From positions 1 through 48,858 of the forward strand of contig CAZJKO010000004.1 in assembly GCA_964546995.1 (NCBI GenBank): a DNA stretch of 48,858 nt. The letters are read 5' to 3'. A program made the position numbers and the translations under genes. Source of the DNA: CAZJKO01 sp964546995. Lineage in GTDB: Bacteria; Bacillota_I; Bacilli_A; RF39; UBA660. The notes beneath the pieces are model-generated. The model worked only from the letters and a program-made list of their open reading frames with translations. It searched no databases and was not told the origin of the DNA. This document shows positions 7,957 through 16,485 of this stretch, one piece after another (the stretch's first letter is position 1; the number at the start of each line of letters is the position of its first letter).

Positions 7957-9091
7957 GACCTTTTTAAACGTATTAAAGGCATGTAAAGTTCCTATTATTA
8001 TGTATACTGTTATTTTGGTTTTCTTTGGGGCATTTAATATGCAAACGAGTGAGCATACCATTGATTTTGTCGATAGTAAGCCTTCTGTTACGATCGTTAA
8101 TCGTGATGAAGATAGAGGGATTACTTCTCATTTGATCCATTATATGGAAAGTCATACAGAATTAAAAGAATTTGGTTCATCAGAGGAAGTTGATGATGCG
8201 CTTTTTTATCGCGATATCAGTTATGTTATTTTTATTCCTGAGCATTTTCGTGACGAGTTACTTTCCGGTAAGAGACCTCACATTGAAGTAAAAAGTACCA
8301 AAGATTATGGTGCTTCTCTTAGCGAGATGATGTTAAATCGCTATTTAAAAGCGATCGATGTCTATTTGGAATTTGGTATGGAAAGTGAGGATGCACTCAT
8401 ACGTTATATGGACAATATGTTACTCGATGATGTGGATACTAAGATTACTTCTACTTTGGATACTGGTCAACTTTCGAAGGCTTCCTTTTATTATAATTTT
8501 GCTAGTTATAGTCTTTTGGCAGGATGTGTTTATGTTATTTGTTTGATTCTTTCTAGTTTTCAATCAGAGAAGATACGTAAACGGACGATTATCAGTAGTA
8601 TGAGTGATCGAAAATACAATACCATTTTACTTCTTTCCAATTTATTGTTTGCTATTCTTTTGTGGTTTTTATATGTCGTTCTCAGTTTTATTTTGATTGG
8701 GAATGTTATGTTTTCAGCACATGGGCTTCTTTATATTCTCAATTCATTTGTATTTGTTCTTTGTGCATTGTCTCTTTCCTTTATGATCGGAAAACTCATT
8801 TCTAATAAGAATGCTATCAATGGGATTGTCAATGTTGTGGCACTAGGATCTAGTTTCTTGTGTGGTGCTTTTGTTCCTATGGAGTGGTTACCTCCTGTCG
8901 TGTTGAAAATCGCGCATCTTCTTCCTTCTTATTATTATATTAAAAGCAATAATTTGATTGAGGAGATCGAAGTGTTTCAGATGGATTCGTTGGTTCCTAT
9001 CATCTTGAATATGGTTTGTATCTTGGGATTTGCTGTTGTCTTTATCGTTATAACACAAATTGTTTCTCGTCGTAAACGAACGATGGGATAA
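7943..9091 (+). CDS. ABC-2 type permease, subunit 2
   Basis: This 382-residue protein has the same architecture as the preceding gene: an N-terminal helix, an extracytoplasmic domain of about 150 residues and a C-terminal six-helix bundle containing the conserved FLCGAFVPMEWLPP segment of ABC-2 permeases. AGGAGG lies just upstream of its ATG inside the previous gene, and the overlap indicates coupling. It completes a three-gene exporter. No gene for a cargo peptide or immunity protein was seen beside it, so a general drug or lipid export role is as likely as bacteriocin export. Confidence 0.85.
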   Translation: MIVFKTFLNVLKACKVPIIMYTVILVFFGAFNMQTSEHTIDFVDSKPSVTIVNRDEDRGITSHLIHYMESHTELKEFGSSEEVDDALFYRDISYVIFIPEHFRDELLSGKRPHIEVKSTKDYGASLSEMMLNRYLKAIDVYLEFGMESEDALIRYMDNMLLDDVDTKITSTLDTGQLSKASFYYNFASYSLLAGCVYVICLILSSFQSEKIRKRTIISSMSDRKYNTILLLSNLLFAILLWFLYVVLSFILIGNVMFSAHGLLYILNSFVFVLCALSLSFMIGKLISNKNAINGIVNVVALGSSFLCGAFVPMEWLPPVVLKIAHLLPSYYYIKSNNLIEEIEVFQMDSLVPIILNMVCILGFAVVFIVITQIVSRRKRTMG

Positions 9092-9129
9092 TCATCATTT
9101 TATGATATAATTATTAAGGAGGTTATTAT

Positions 9130-9507
9130 ATGAAAAACTATGTTATAAAAAAATGTTCTGATTGTGGTTCACTTATTCGAGTCTTTAACAATTGTTCATG
9201 TTCAACATGTTCTATATCTTGCTGTGGTAAGGAAATGGAGGAGGTTTTAAGTAATTCAGTAGAATGTGATTCATCAAAACATATACCAACTTATCAATTA
9301 GAAGGGGATCATATTATTGTGATGGTTCCTCATGTTATGGAAGAAGAACATTATATTGAATGGGTTTCTTTTGTTCGTGATAATAAGGAAACGACCGTCT
9401 ATTTGAAACCAGGCGATAATAATGGGGAAATTGTTTTTCCTTATTCAAAGGGAACTCTTTATAGTTACTGCAATAAACATGGACTTTGGAAAAGCGAGGT
9501 AGAATAG
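9130..9507 (+). CDS. desulfoferrodoxin-type superoxide reductase
   Basis: Superoxide reductase reduces superoxide to hydrogen peroxide without making oxygen, a common defence in anaerobes. The 125-residue protein has the two-domain desulfoferrodoxin layout. An N-terminal desulforedoxin-like rubredoxin site is suggested by CSDC (residues 9-12) and the CC pair near residue 30. The C-terminal catalytic iron site has its histidine and cysteine ligands in KHIP, HVMEEEHYIEWV and YCNKHGLWK. A TATAAT box ends about 20 bases upstream of the AAGGAGG site, so the gene is probably monocistronic. A terminator overlaps its stop codon. Confidence 0.9.
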   Translation: MKNYVIKKCSDCGSLIRVFNNCSCSTCSISCCGKEMEEVLSNSVECDSSKHIPTYQLEGDHIIVMVPHVMEEEHYIEWVSFVRDNKETTVYLKPGDNNGEIVFPYSKGTLYSYCNKHGLWKSEVE

Positions 9508-9530
9508 TGAAGTTTCTACCTTTTCTTTTT
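9497..9530 (+). terminator. intrinsic terminator overlapping the stop of the superoxide reductase gene
   Basis: AGGTAGAA (9497-9504) pairs with TTCTACCT (9514-9521), followed by TTTCTTTTT. The hairpin includes the stop codon region. Confidence 0.65.
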
Positions 9531-9539
9531 AAAAAAGTA

Positions 9540-9569
9540 TTGTGATTTATGGTCTATTGATGTTATAAT
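9540..9569 (+). promoter_or_regulatory. promoter of tRNA-Thr
   Basis: TTGTGA (9540-9545) and TATAAT (9564-9569) are separated by 18 bases, placing the transcription start about 6 bases before the tRNA. Confidence 0.65.
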
Positions 9570-9581
9570 ATGTTTGTAATT

Positions 9582-9657
<76 letters not shown>

Positions 9658-9666
9658 GATTGTTAG

Positions 9667-9700
9667 AAAACTCGAACTCTTATGATTCGAGTTTTAATTT
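9667..9700 (+). terminator. terminator after tRNA-Thr
   Basis: AAAACTCGAA (9667-9676) pairs perfectly with TTCGAGTTTT (9686-9695), followed by AATTTTAT. The remaining bases to the next gene at 9874 hold no clear feature besides a TATACT box at 9845-9850. Confidence 0.75.
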
Positions 9701-9873
9701 TATCTAATGTATGGTAATATATCTATATAAAACAAATTGGTATTGTCAATTTAACAAACACACTTATTCTGCAATAACGAATGAAACATTATTGTTCGTA
9801 ACATTAGTTTAGCAAAAAGAGATGAAGTATTCTCATAATACTGTTATACTCATTTTATTAAGGAGAGATTATC

Positions 9874-10695
9874 ATGAAACGTTTTTTAAAAGGTTTACTT
9901 ACGGTTTGTCTGGTTGGGTTACTTGTTGTATTTGGAATTGTTCTTACTATGAAAGAGGTTTTGGTTGGGACAACAGAGCATATTGTAAAACAGGAGTTAA
10001 AAAAGAATGTTGTTACTTTCGTTTCTCAATATGAAGGGCAAGGATCCTTTTCTTCTGATGCGATAAAGAAATTTGAAGATCAAATTGAAAACAATCAGAC
10101 GATTAAGAAAGTAATCAATACTTATTATGATCAAATCATCGATATTTTAAGTCATAATGAGGTGAAGGTTCAAATTGATCTTTTGCAAGAGATGGATTCC
10201 CTTATTGAAGATGGTGAACAACTTTTAAAGGAATATGGTATTGCTATTACAGAGAAACAAAAACAAGAATTGTTGTCATTGGTTTCTTCAGATACCATTA
10301 ATGCATTTGTTAATGACGCTATTACTGATATTAAAACGAATTTAAATGACGATACAAAAGCTGTGATCGATTCTTATACTTTTGTTACTAGTAATACTTT
10401 TAAGATTATGTTATGTTCTTTTATGTTGCTAGCTGTTATTTTTCTTGCTGTTCTTACAAAAAGCTATTATAGATGGTTATCTTATTTTGGAGTTGCTTCC
10501 ATTGTTTCAGGAGTAATTGTGGGAATCTTATTTCCATTGCTTGCTTCCGTGATTGAGTCGATGTTAGAAGAATATGGTTTTGTTATTTCCATGATATCTA
10601 TTAGTACTTATGGGTATGTTTTAATTGGTCTTGGTATTTTATCTTGTGTTATTTCATCTATTGTGACAAAGCGAGCTTCTAAGATAGCAAATTAG
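9874..10695 (+). CDS. hypothetical membrane protein with coiled extracytoplasmic domain
   Basis: ATG 9874 follows AAGGAGAG. The 273-residue product has an N-terminal membrane helix (about residues 7-26), a charged helical domain of about 150 residues that is probably outside the cell, and three further helices (about 177-195, 200-222 and 243-263). No catalytic motif is visible and I do not recognise the family. A TATACT box at 9845-9850 and a terminator at 10710 indicate a single-gene transcript. An overlapping ORF from 9822 in another frame is a shadow. Confidence 0.75.
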   Translation: MKRFLKGLLTVCLVGLLVVFGIVLTMKEVLVGTTEHIVKQELKKNVVTFVSQYEGQGSFSSDAIKKFEDQIENNQTIKKVINTYYDQIIDILSHNEVKVQIDLLQEMDSLIEDGEQLLKEYGIAITEKQKQELLSLVSSDTINAFVNDAITDIKTNLNDDTKAVIDSYTFVTSNTFKIMLCSFMLLAVIFLAVLTKSYYRWLSYFGVASIVSGVIVGILFPLLASVIESMLEEYGFVISMISISTYGYVLIGLGILSCVISSIVTKRASKIAN

Positions 10696-10709
10696 TTCTA
10701 TGTTTTATG

Positions 10710-10744
10710 AAAAATCAAATTGCGAAATAATTTGATTTTTTTTT
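10710..10744 (+). terminator. intrinsic terminator
   Basis: AAAAATCAAAT (10710-10720) pairs with ATTTGATTTTT (10730-10740), followed by more T residues. Confidence 0.8.
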
Positions 10745-10788
10745 CATATAATGTTATTCTAATAGTAGAGGAATAGAGGGTGAATTTT

Positions 10789-11987
10789 ATGGATAAAATT
10801 ATTAATTTTTTTACAAATGTATTAGATGGACCTGTTTATATTGTTGTTTTGGTTATTTCTGTTATTATGATATTTGCATGCATTGGTTTTTTAGCAGAGA
10901 GATCTTTAAAACAGAAGAAAGAAGCATCTAAATATGCTACTGTGTCCAATACTTCTTTTGATCAAAGCACTAAAGTAGAAGACGTTTCATCACAGAATAC
11001 ACCTAGTGTTCAAGAAACAGAGACTACAATGAGTGTGGAAGAAAGTCAAATAAATAAGGATGTTTCTCAACCTGTTGTTGGTGTTGCAGAATTAAAAGAT
11101 GTAAATATTCCATCTATTTCTTCTTTTGAGCCTTCTTTTTCTGAGCAAGCGCCAGTCGTAGAACTTAGTGGAATTCCAGAAGTTAGTCCTATTTCAGAGG
11201 AAGTATCACAAGAAGAAGTGGCGACAGAAGAGAAAGAAGAAACATCTGTGAAAGCAGGGATTCCTGAAGTTGCTCCTGTTACAGAGGAAGTATCACAAGA
11301 AGAAGTAGCAATGGAAGAGAAAGAAGAAACTTCTGTGGAAGCAGGTATTCCAGAAGTTAGCCCTGTTACAGAGGAAGCGCCACAAGAAGAAGTAGCAATG
11401 GAAGAGAAAGAAGAAACTTCTGTGGAAACAGGTATTCCTGAAGTTGCTCCTGTTACAGAGGAAGTATCACAAGAAGAAGTAGCAATGGAAGAGAAAGAAG
11501 AAAGTTCTGTGGAAGCAGGTATTCCNNNNNNNNNNNNNNNNNNNNNNNNNNNNNNNNNNNNNNNNNNNNNNNNNNNNNNNNNNNNNNNNNNNNNNNNNNN
11601 NNNNNNNNNNNNNNNNNNNNNNNNNGTTCTGTGGAAACAGGTATTCCTGAAGTTAGTCCTGTTTTAGAAGATGCATCAGAAGGGATAGCAGAGGCTACTC
11701 TTGTTGATGAAGAGGAAGATTTAAATAAAGGTTCTATTGAGGAAGTTGTAGTTAAACCAAATACTTTTTTTGAAGAATCTATTCCTCAAGTTATTCCAAC
11801 ACCTATGGAAGACGAACCTTTTCAGATGCCAGTTGTTGAAGATTCTAATGATTTGTCAGCTTCAGAACCAGATTTGTCTGTTCCTGAAGTTGTTGTAGAG
11901 GAAAATGATTCTTCTCCTTTAGAAGTGACTGATTCAAAAGAAGAAGTATTCGATACACAAAATGATCAAGAATTAGAAATTTTTTAA
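10789..11987 (+). CDS. membrane-anchored acidic tandem-repeat protein, interrupted by an assembly gap
   Basis: ATG 10789 follows GAGGGTG. An earlier in-frame GTG at 10780 lies inside that site and is less likely. A membrane helix at about residues 13-33 is followed by a polar linker and then 29-residue repeats of the form GIPEVxPVTEExxQEEVAME plus EKEETSVEA, almost all acidic. After the gap the last repeat and a further acidic tail run to the TAA at 11985-11987. The two halves are in different frames only because the gap is an arbitrary 100 N. Filling it with 65 bases plus any number of 87-base units restores one frame, giving 387 residues plus 29 per added unit. The function is unknown; a cytoplasmic or surface scaffold is only a guess. 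Confidence 0.75.
11170..11525 (+). repeat. 87-bp coding tandem repeats
   Basis: Four complete 87-base units start at 11170, 11257, 11344 and 11431, and a fifth is cut by the gap after 11525. A final diverging unit starts at 11640. Units differ by only a few bases, so array length may vary between strains and assemblies. Confidence 0.9.
11526..11625. other. assembly gap of exactly 100 N
   Basis: The 100 N placeholder lies inside the tandem repeat array. Its length is not a biological measurement: the flanking repeat phase predicts 65 + 87k bases, not 100. Confidence 0.98.
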
Positions 11988-12056
11988 TTCTTATTTAGAA
12001 ACAAAATGAGGTTATTTTTTCCTATCTATAAAGTCAAGTGATCGATAAAAGTCATG

Positions 12057-12095
12057 AAAAGAGATCCTAACTATTTACTAATGGTCTCTTTTTTT
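12057..12095 (+). terminator. intrinsic terminator
   Basis: AAAAGAGATC (from 12057) pairs with GGTCTCTTTT (from 12083) apart from one or two weak pairs at the loop end, followed by TTT. It separates the repeat-protein gene from cdaA. Confidence 0.65.
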
Positions 12096-12135
12096 GTATA
12101 CTATTAATATAATAAAAAGAGAAAAGAGGAATGGT

Positions 12136-12963
12136 ATGACAATTACTGCAGCATCCGTGTTTTCATTGATTAAGAAATTAATCGATATTTCATTGGTATG
12201 GTTGATTTTCTATTATATATTGAAAAATATTCGTAATAATGTGAAACTTACTTTGATTTTTAAAGGGGTTGCCTTTGTTTTAATTTTAAAGATTATTAGT
12301 GATTGGGCTGGATTTCGAACGATTGGTCTTTTGCTAGAATATGTGATTATGTGGGGACCGCTTGCTTTGATTATTATTTTTCAACCTGAAATTCGGGGAA
12401 TTTTGGAACAACTTGGAAGAAGTCAGTTGTTAGGGCGTCATAAGGTTTTGACGGTCGACGAGAGAGAACGGTTGGTTTACGAAATTGTTCAAGCTATGGA
12501 TTATTTAAGAAAGACGAGAATTGGGGCATTAATTGTTATTGAGCGTGATGTTAGTTTAAGTGATTATATTGATAAAGCGAAGAAGATTTATGCGGATATT
12601 TCTAGTGAATTATTGATTTCTATTTTCTTTCCTAAGAATCCTCTTCATGATGGTGGTGTCATTATCCAAGGAGATCGTATTACTTGTGCTAGTGCTGTTT
12701 TTCCTACAAGCAATAATATTAAATCCAATCGTCGTCTTGGTACTAGACACCGTGCTGCTCTTGGTATTGCTGAAGAAACGGATGCTATTAGTTTGATTGT
12801 TTCTGAAGAGACGGGTCGTATTTCGATTGCGGTTAAAGGGGAATTGTTCTATAATTTGTCTCTTGATGATGTTCGTATGATGTTAATTGATGAGCTTAGA
12901 CCAAAACAAGATAGTGAATATGATGAATTAGATGAGGAAGAGAATTATGAAGAAAACAACTAA
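12136..12963 (+). CDS. cdaA: diadenylate cyclase CdaA
   Basis: CdaA condenses two ATP into cyclic di-AMP, the second messenger controlling potassium, osmolytes and cell-wall homeostasis in Bacillota. The 275-residue protein has three N-terminal membrane helices (within residues 1-85) and a DAC catalytic domain with the nucleotide- and metal-binding motif DGG (172-174) and the RHR motif (204-206), followed by the conserved SEETGRISIA. The usual DGA motif is DGG here. ATG 12136 is chosen because AGAGGA lies six bases upstream; the frame is open earlier but without a ribosome site. It overlaps the cdaR start by 17 bases. Confidence 0.92.
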   Translation: MTITAASVFSLIKKLIDISLVWLIFYYILKNIRNNVKLTLIFKGVAFVLILKIISDWAGFRTIGLLLEYVIMWGPLALIIIFQPEIRGILEQLGRSQLLGRHKVLTVDERERLVYEIVQAMDYLRKTRIGALIVIERDVSLSDYIDKAKKIYADISSELLISIFFPKNPLHDGGVIIQGDRITCASAVFPTSNNIKSNRRLGTRHRAALGIAEETDAISLIVSEETGRISIAVKGELFYNLSLDDVRMMLIDELRPKQDSEYDELDEEENYEENN

Positions 12964-14314
12964 TAAAAAGGGGAATGGAATGTTACGTTTCTTCCGTTCG
13001 ATTGTTTCTTTCTTTGATAAATGGTTGATTACTCCGATTACAAAGGGAATTTTAGGAATTAGTGACTTTTTTAAGAATAATAGTCAAGGTTTAGAGCGTT
13101 TTATTAGTAAAAAACAGACATTGATTGTTCTTTCGTTGATTTTTGCTTTTGTTGTGTTTGTTTTGATCGATAAAGAATCTACTTTGATGTTAGATCAGTA
13201 TGCTGAAATTCTTTATAATCAGGATGTTACGGCGGTTTATAATGAAGAAGCGTATGTCGTGGAAGGACTTCCAGAAACAGTTGATATTACATTAATTGGA
13301 AAGAAGCGTCACATTTATTTAGCAAAACAGAATCCAGTGAAGACTGTTTCTGTCGATTTAACGGGATTAAAGCCAGGTAGTCACAAAGTGTCTCTTAAGT
13401 TTACACAACCAGTGGCATCTTTGGATTATAAGTTAGATCCTTCTAGTGTTCAAATTGTGATTTATGAGAAGATGAGTGAGACTCGTGAACTTACCGTCGA
13501 TGTTCTTCATCGAGATAGTTTGGATAGTAAACTTTATATTAAGAGTATTGAATTAAATCGTACGAATGCTATTATTAAGGGTGCAGAAAAGGATCTACAG
13601 CGGGTTGCTACTGTAAAAGCGTTAGTCGATGTTAATAATATTTCTAATCCGAAGGTTGGCGAGATGGTTCTTAAAGATGTTCCACTTGTTGCTTATGATA
13701 CTGATGGTAAGATTGTCGATGTTGAGATTGTACCTGATACGGTAGAAGCAAAATTATTGATTACTTCTCCTAGTAAAGAGGTTCCTATTAAGATTATTCC
13801 AACTGGTGAATTGTCTTTTGGAAAATCGATTAAGTCACTTACTTCTAATGTTTCTAGTGTGGTTGTTTATGGGGAAGAAGAAGCGATTAGTGGATTAGAG
13901 TTTATTCCAGTAGAAATTGATATTAAAGATCTCGATAAGGATAAAGAGTTTAATATTAATATCAAAAAGCCTAATGGTGTCCGTGAGATGAGTACTAAGA
14001 CGATTATTGTCAAACTTGTTTTGGATGACTTGGCTACAAAGGAAATTGAAGGATACAGTATTCAAACGGAAAATTTAGATTCAAAATATCGTGCACAAGC
14101 TGTTGGTAAAGAGAATAGTCAAGTTACAGTTATTGTTAGGGGTAGTCAAGCAGTAATCGATCAGTTGGATTCTTCGACAATTAGAGCTTATGTAGATTTA
14201 TCTAATTATGGAGAGGGAGAACACGAAGTAGAAGTTCAAGTTGTAGGGGAAGATTTGCGACTTAGCTATGCTTCTAAGACGAAAAAGATTCGAATTCGTA
14301 TTACAGCTAACTAA
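12947..14314 (+). CDS. cdaR: YbbR-domain regulator CdaR
   Basis: CdaR is the membrane partner that modulates CdaA activity. This 455-residue protein has one N-terminal membrane helix (about residues 40-57) followed by a long extracytoplasmic region of YbbR-type repeats, each of about 85 residues, as in known CdaR proteins. The start is uncertain. ATG 12947 follows GAGGAAGAG, while ATG 12980 with AAGGGGAA is an alternative. The 17-base overlap with cdaA supports coupled translation. The glmM gene that usually follows cdaR in Bacillota is absent; the next gene is on the other strand. Confidence 0.88.
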   Translation: MKKTTNKKGNGMLRFFRSIVSFFDKWLITPITKGILGISDFFKNNSQGLERFISKKQTLIVLSLIFAFVVFVLIDKESTLMLDQYAEILYNQDVTAVYNEEAYVVEGLPETVDITLIGKKRHIYLAKQNPVKTVSVDLTGLKPGSHKVSLKFTQPVASLDYKLDPSSVQIVIYEKMSETRELTVDVLHRDSLDSKLYIKSIELNRTNAIIKGAEKDLQRVATVKALVDVNNISNPKVGEMVLKDVPLVAYDTDGKIVDVEIVPDTVEAKLLITSPSKEVPIKIIPTGELSFGKSIKSLTSNVSSVVVYGEEEAISGLEFIPVEIDIKDLDKDKEFNINIKKPNGVREMSTKTIIVKLVLDDLATKEIEGYSIQTENLDSKYRAQAVGKENSQVTVIVRGSQAVIDQLDSSTIRAYVDLSNYGEGEHEVEVQVVGEDLRLSYASKTKKIRIRITAN

Positions 14315-14317
14315 TAA

Positions 14318-14346
14318 AAAAACAAGGAAAAAAATTCCTTGTTTTT
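14318..14346. terminator. bidirectional terminator between convergent genes
   Basis: AAAAACAAGGAA (14318-14329) pairs perfectly with TTCCTTGTTTTT (14335-14346). It serves cdaR on the plus strand and the DUF378 gene on the minus strand. Confidence 0.85.
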
Positions 14347-14545
14347 ACTTGTCTAAATCGTGGAATAATAATCCTATATTGATAATTCCACATAGACCGA
14401 TTATTACATATACAACTCTAGCAACGATATTTTCGCTATCGCCAAATAAGGCTGCTACTAGATCAAATTGGAATAATCCAACAAGGCCCCAGTTAAGCGC
14501 TCCAATGATTACTAGAATTAATGCTATTTTTTGTAAAGTCGCCAT
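14345..14545 (-). CDS. DUF378 family membrane protein
   Basis: This 66-residue protein has two membrane helices with the family signature LVIIGALNWGLVG in the first, ending in LFHDLDK. The start is supported by an AGGAGG on the minus strand (CTCCTCC at about 14551-14557). DUF378 (YuzA-like) proteins are small membrane proteins of unknown role. An overlapping plus-strand ORF is a shadow. Confidence 0.9.
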   Translation of the reverse strand: MATLQKIALILVIIGALNWGLVGLFQFDLVAALFGDSENIVARVVYVIIGLCGIINIGLLFHDLDK

Positions 14546-14663
14546 TTTTCTCCTCCTTTTTTTGTTTCAATATTAGGATAAACAATAATTTCTTTTTTAT
14601 TCATGAATATCAACATAATTAGTTCCATATAATTAATTGAAAATAAAATTATGGGGTGAAAAA

Positions 14664-15662
14664 ATGAAAAAAGTTCTTATTGCTTTTATGTTGTTATTCT
14701 CTTTTTTCTTAACTGGATGTGGTAAATACGATCAAAATGATGTTGTAAAAGATTTGACTAAGAAACTTGATGGTCTTAAAGGTTATCAGTTTGAAGGTAA
14801 TTTGGAAATTGTGAATAATGATGATACTTATGACTACGATGTGAAAGTTTCGTTTAAGAAAAAAGATATGTATAAAGTTAGTTTAACGAATAAGGCAAAT
14901 AATCATGAACAAATTATTTTAAAAAATAATGATGGTGTCTATGTGTTAACACCTTCGTTAAATAAAAGTTTTAAATTTCAAAGTGATTGGCCATACAACA
15001 ATTCACAAGTTTATTTATTGCAATCTTTAATTAGCGATATTAAAAACGATAGTAAACGTTCTTTTGAAAGTACCGATAAGGAATATATTTTTACGACTTC
15101 TGTCAATTATCCTAATAATCGTAAACTTATTAAGCAAAAAATTACATTCGATCATAAGCTTAATCCTGTGAAAGTTGTGGTATTAAGTGATACAGATGTT
15201 CCACAGATGACAATGACGTTTACCGATGTCGATATGAAAGCTACTTTTGATGATGATCATTTTAAATTAGAAGAAGTGATGAAGAGTGCATCTATTACTG
15301 ATGAGACGATCGAAACTGGATCTTTGGAAGATGTTATTTATCCATTATATATTCCAACGGGAACGAAGTTAACGAATCAAGATAAGGTTCAAAAGACAAA
15401 TGGCGAGAGAATTATTATGTCTTTTGATGGGGAAAAACCATTTTTGTTGGTAGAGGAAACTGTTGCCAAAGAGGATGAGTTTACGGTTATTCCTACTTAT
15501 GGAGAGCCATATATGTTAATTGATACGGTTGGTGCACTTACCGATAATTCGATTACTTGGACTTCTAATGGAATTGAATACTATCTTGTTAGTGATGTGA
15601 TGAATCAGGTAGAACTTGTGGAAATTGCTAAATCGATCAATGTGATTCCTACGATGAAATAA
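14664..15662 (+). CDS. GerS/LolA-like lipoprotein
   Basis: ATG 14664 follows GGGGTG, and a more upstream in-frame TTG is ignored. The first 22 residues are a lipoprotein signal with lipobox LTGC, so the mature protein is lipid-anchored outside the membrane. The following 200 residues alternate beta strands and carry spaced phrases such as YQFEGNLEIVNNDDTYDYDV and KQKITFDHKLNPVKVVV. This resembles the LolA/LppX-like lipoproteins that in spore formers include GerS and YdcC. The link to germination is only by family resemblance. The 332-residue length fits. A hairpin and T-run follow at 15662-15687. Confidence 0.7.
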   Translation: MKKVLIAFMLLFSFFLTGCGKYDQNDVVKDLTKKLDGLKGYQFEGNLEIVNNDDTYDYDVKVSFKKKDMYKVSLTNKANNHEQIILKNNDGVYVLTPSLNKSFKFQSDWPYNNSQVYLLQSLISDIKNDSKRSFESTDKEYIFTTSVNYPNNRKLIKQKITFDHKLNPVKVVVLSDTDVPQMTMTFTDVDMKATFDDDHFKLEEVMKSASITDETIETGSLEDVIYPLYIPTGTKLTNQDKVQKTNGERIIMSFDGEKPFLLVEETVAKEDEFTVIPTYGEPYMLIDTVGALTDNSITWTSNGIEYYLVSDVMNQVELVEIAKSINVIPTMK

Positions 15663-15687
15663 ACACGAAACGTGTTTATTTTTTTTG
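15662..15687 (+). terminator. intrinsic terminator
   Basis: AAACACG pairs with CGTGTTT with a three-base loop, starting within the stop codon of the lipoprotein gene and followed by a T-run. A TATAAT box for the next gene follows near 15697. Confidence 0.65.
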
Positions 15688-15726
15688 ATGTCTATGTTAT
15701 AATTTGGTTACGAGGAGTTGATTGCA

Positions 15727-16269
15727 GTGAGTAAAAAAGGATCTGTTAAGAGTCAAAAAAGAGGTTCTAAGATTCCGTCTAGTACCAGTTACGATACAGA
15801 AATTACGAATATTGTGAAATTTCTTTTGATTGTCATCGTCATTTTTGCGGTAGTTTATTTTGTTGTTGCTCTTATACGTGGTGATATTCAATTTGGTAAA
15901 GATAAAGAAGCAAAATCTGAAGTTACGATTCAGTATGAAGAAATTTTGGGTGGTGAAATACTAAATAGTTCAAAAAGTGAGTATTTTGTTTTGCTTTATG
16001 ATTATACTAGTAATGAAGCAGGTTTATTTTCAACCTTATTGTCTAAATATAAAGCGAAGAGTGGTTCCTTACCTTTTTATAAAGTGAATTTGGCTAATCC
16101 ACTTAATCAGCGTTATGTTACGAATCATGATAGTACTAAGTATCCTGCTACAGCAAATGATTTATCTGTAAATGGTGCTACGTTACTCCAAATTAAAGAT
16201 GGTAAGATCATTCTTTATTTGGAAGGTAAAGATGCCATTAAGGAACATTTTTTAAGTATTAGTAAGTAG
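15727..16269 (+). CDS. membrane-anchored thioredoxin-like protein without cysteines
   Basis: GTG 15727 with GAGGAG nine bases upstream is chosen; the frame is open from TTG 15718, which overlaps the ribosome site. A lysine-rich cytoplasmic tail of about 30 residues precedes one membrane helix (about 35-57). The outer domain reads like a thioredoxin fold: FVLLYDYTSNEAGLFSTLL where the active site would be, FYKVNLANP, then ATANDLSVNGATLLQIKDG and ILYLEG. No CxxC is present, so redox activity is unlikely. The fold call is by eye only. A tRNA follows directly after its terminator. Confidence 0.6.
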   Translation: MSKKGSVKSQKRGSKIPSSTSYDTEITNIVKFLLIVIVIFAVVYFVVALIRGDIQFGKDKEAKSEVTIQYEEILGGEILNSSKSEYFVLLYDYTSNEAGLFSTLLSKYKAKSGSLPFYKVNLANPLNQRYVTNHDSTKYPATANDLSVNGATLLQIKDGKIILYLEGKDAIKEHFLSISK

Positions 16270-16270
16270 T

Positions 16271-16293
16271 AATATCCCTCGAAGGGATATTTT
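16271..16293 (+). terminator. hairpin with T-run immediately before tRNA-Asn
   Basis: AATATCCC (16271-16278) pairs with GGGATATT (16284-16291), followed by TT. The tRNA begins at 16294, so either readthrough supplies the tRNA or the hairpin only delimits the mRNA end. No separate tRNA promoter is visible. Confidence 0.6.
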
Positions 16294-16370
16294 GCCTCAA
16301 TAGCTCAGTTGGTTAGAGCACTTGACTGTTAATCAAGGGGTCCTAGGTTCAAGTCCCAGTTGAGGCGCCA
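16294..16370 (+). tRNA. tRNA-Asn (anticodon GTT)
   Basis: The cloverleaf has acceptor GCCTCAA/TTGAGGC, D-arm GCTC/GAGC, a perfect anticodon stem CTTGA/TCAAG around CTGTTAA, discriminator G and an encoded CCA. The T-stem CTAGG/CCCAG has one A-C mismatch. It appears to be transcribed from the upstream gene's promoter. Confidence 0.94.
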
Positions 16371-16379
16371 TTTGTGTAT

Positions 16380-16402
16380 AAAACCATTTTGGTTTTTTTT
16401 AT
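16380..16402 (+). terminator. terminator after tRNA-Asn
   Basis: AAAACCA (16380-16386) pairs with TGGTTTT (16390-16396), followed by a T-run. Confidence 0.7.
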
Positions 16403-16485
16403 TTTGTTTTCTTCTTTTACTTTTCGTTCTCAAAATTCATAAAATGTGATATTATTATAATAGAGTAAAATACGAGGTGAAAAGA

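Noticed and set aside
11526..11667. The reading frame running from the repeat protein into the N stretch and ending at 11667 as a genuine C-terminus
   Set aside because: It depends on the arbitrary length of 100 N. The repeat register shows that the real protein continues to 11987.
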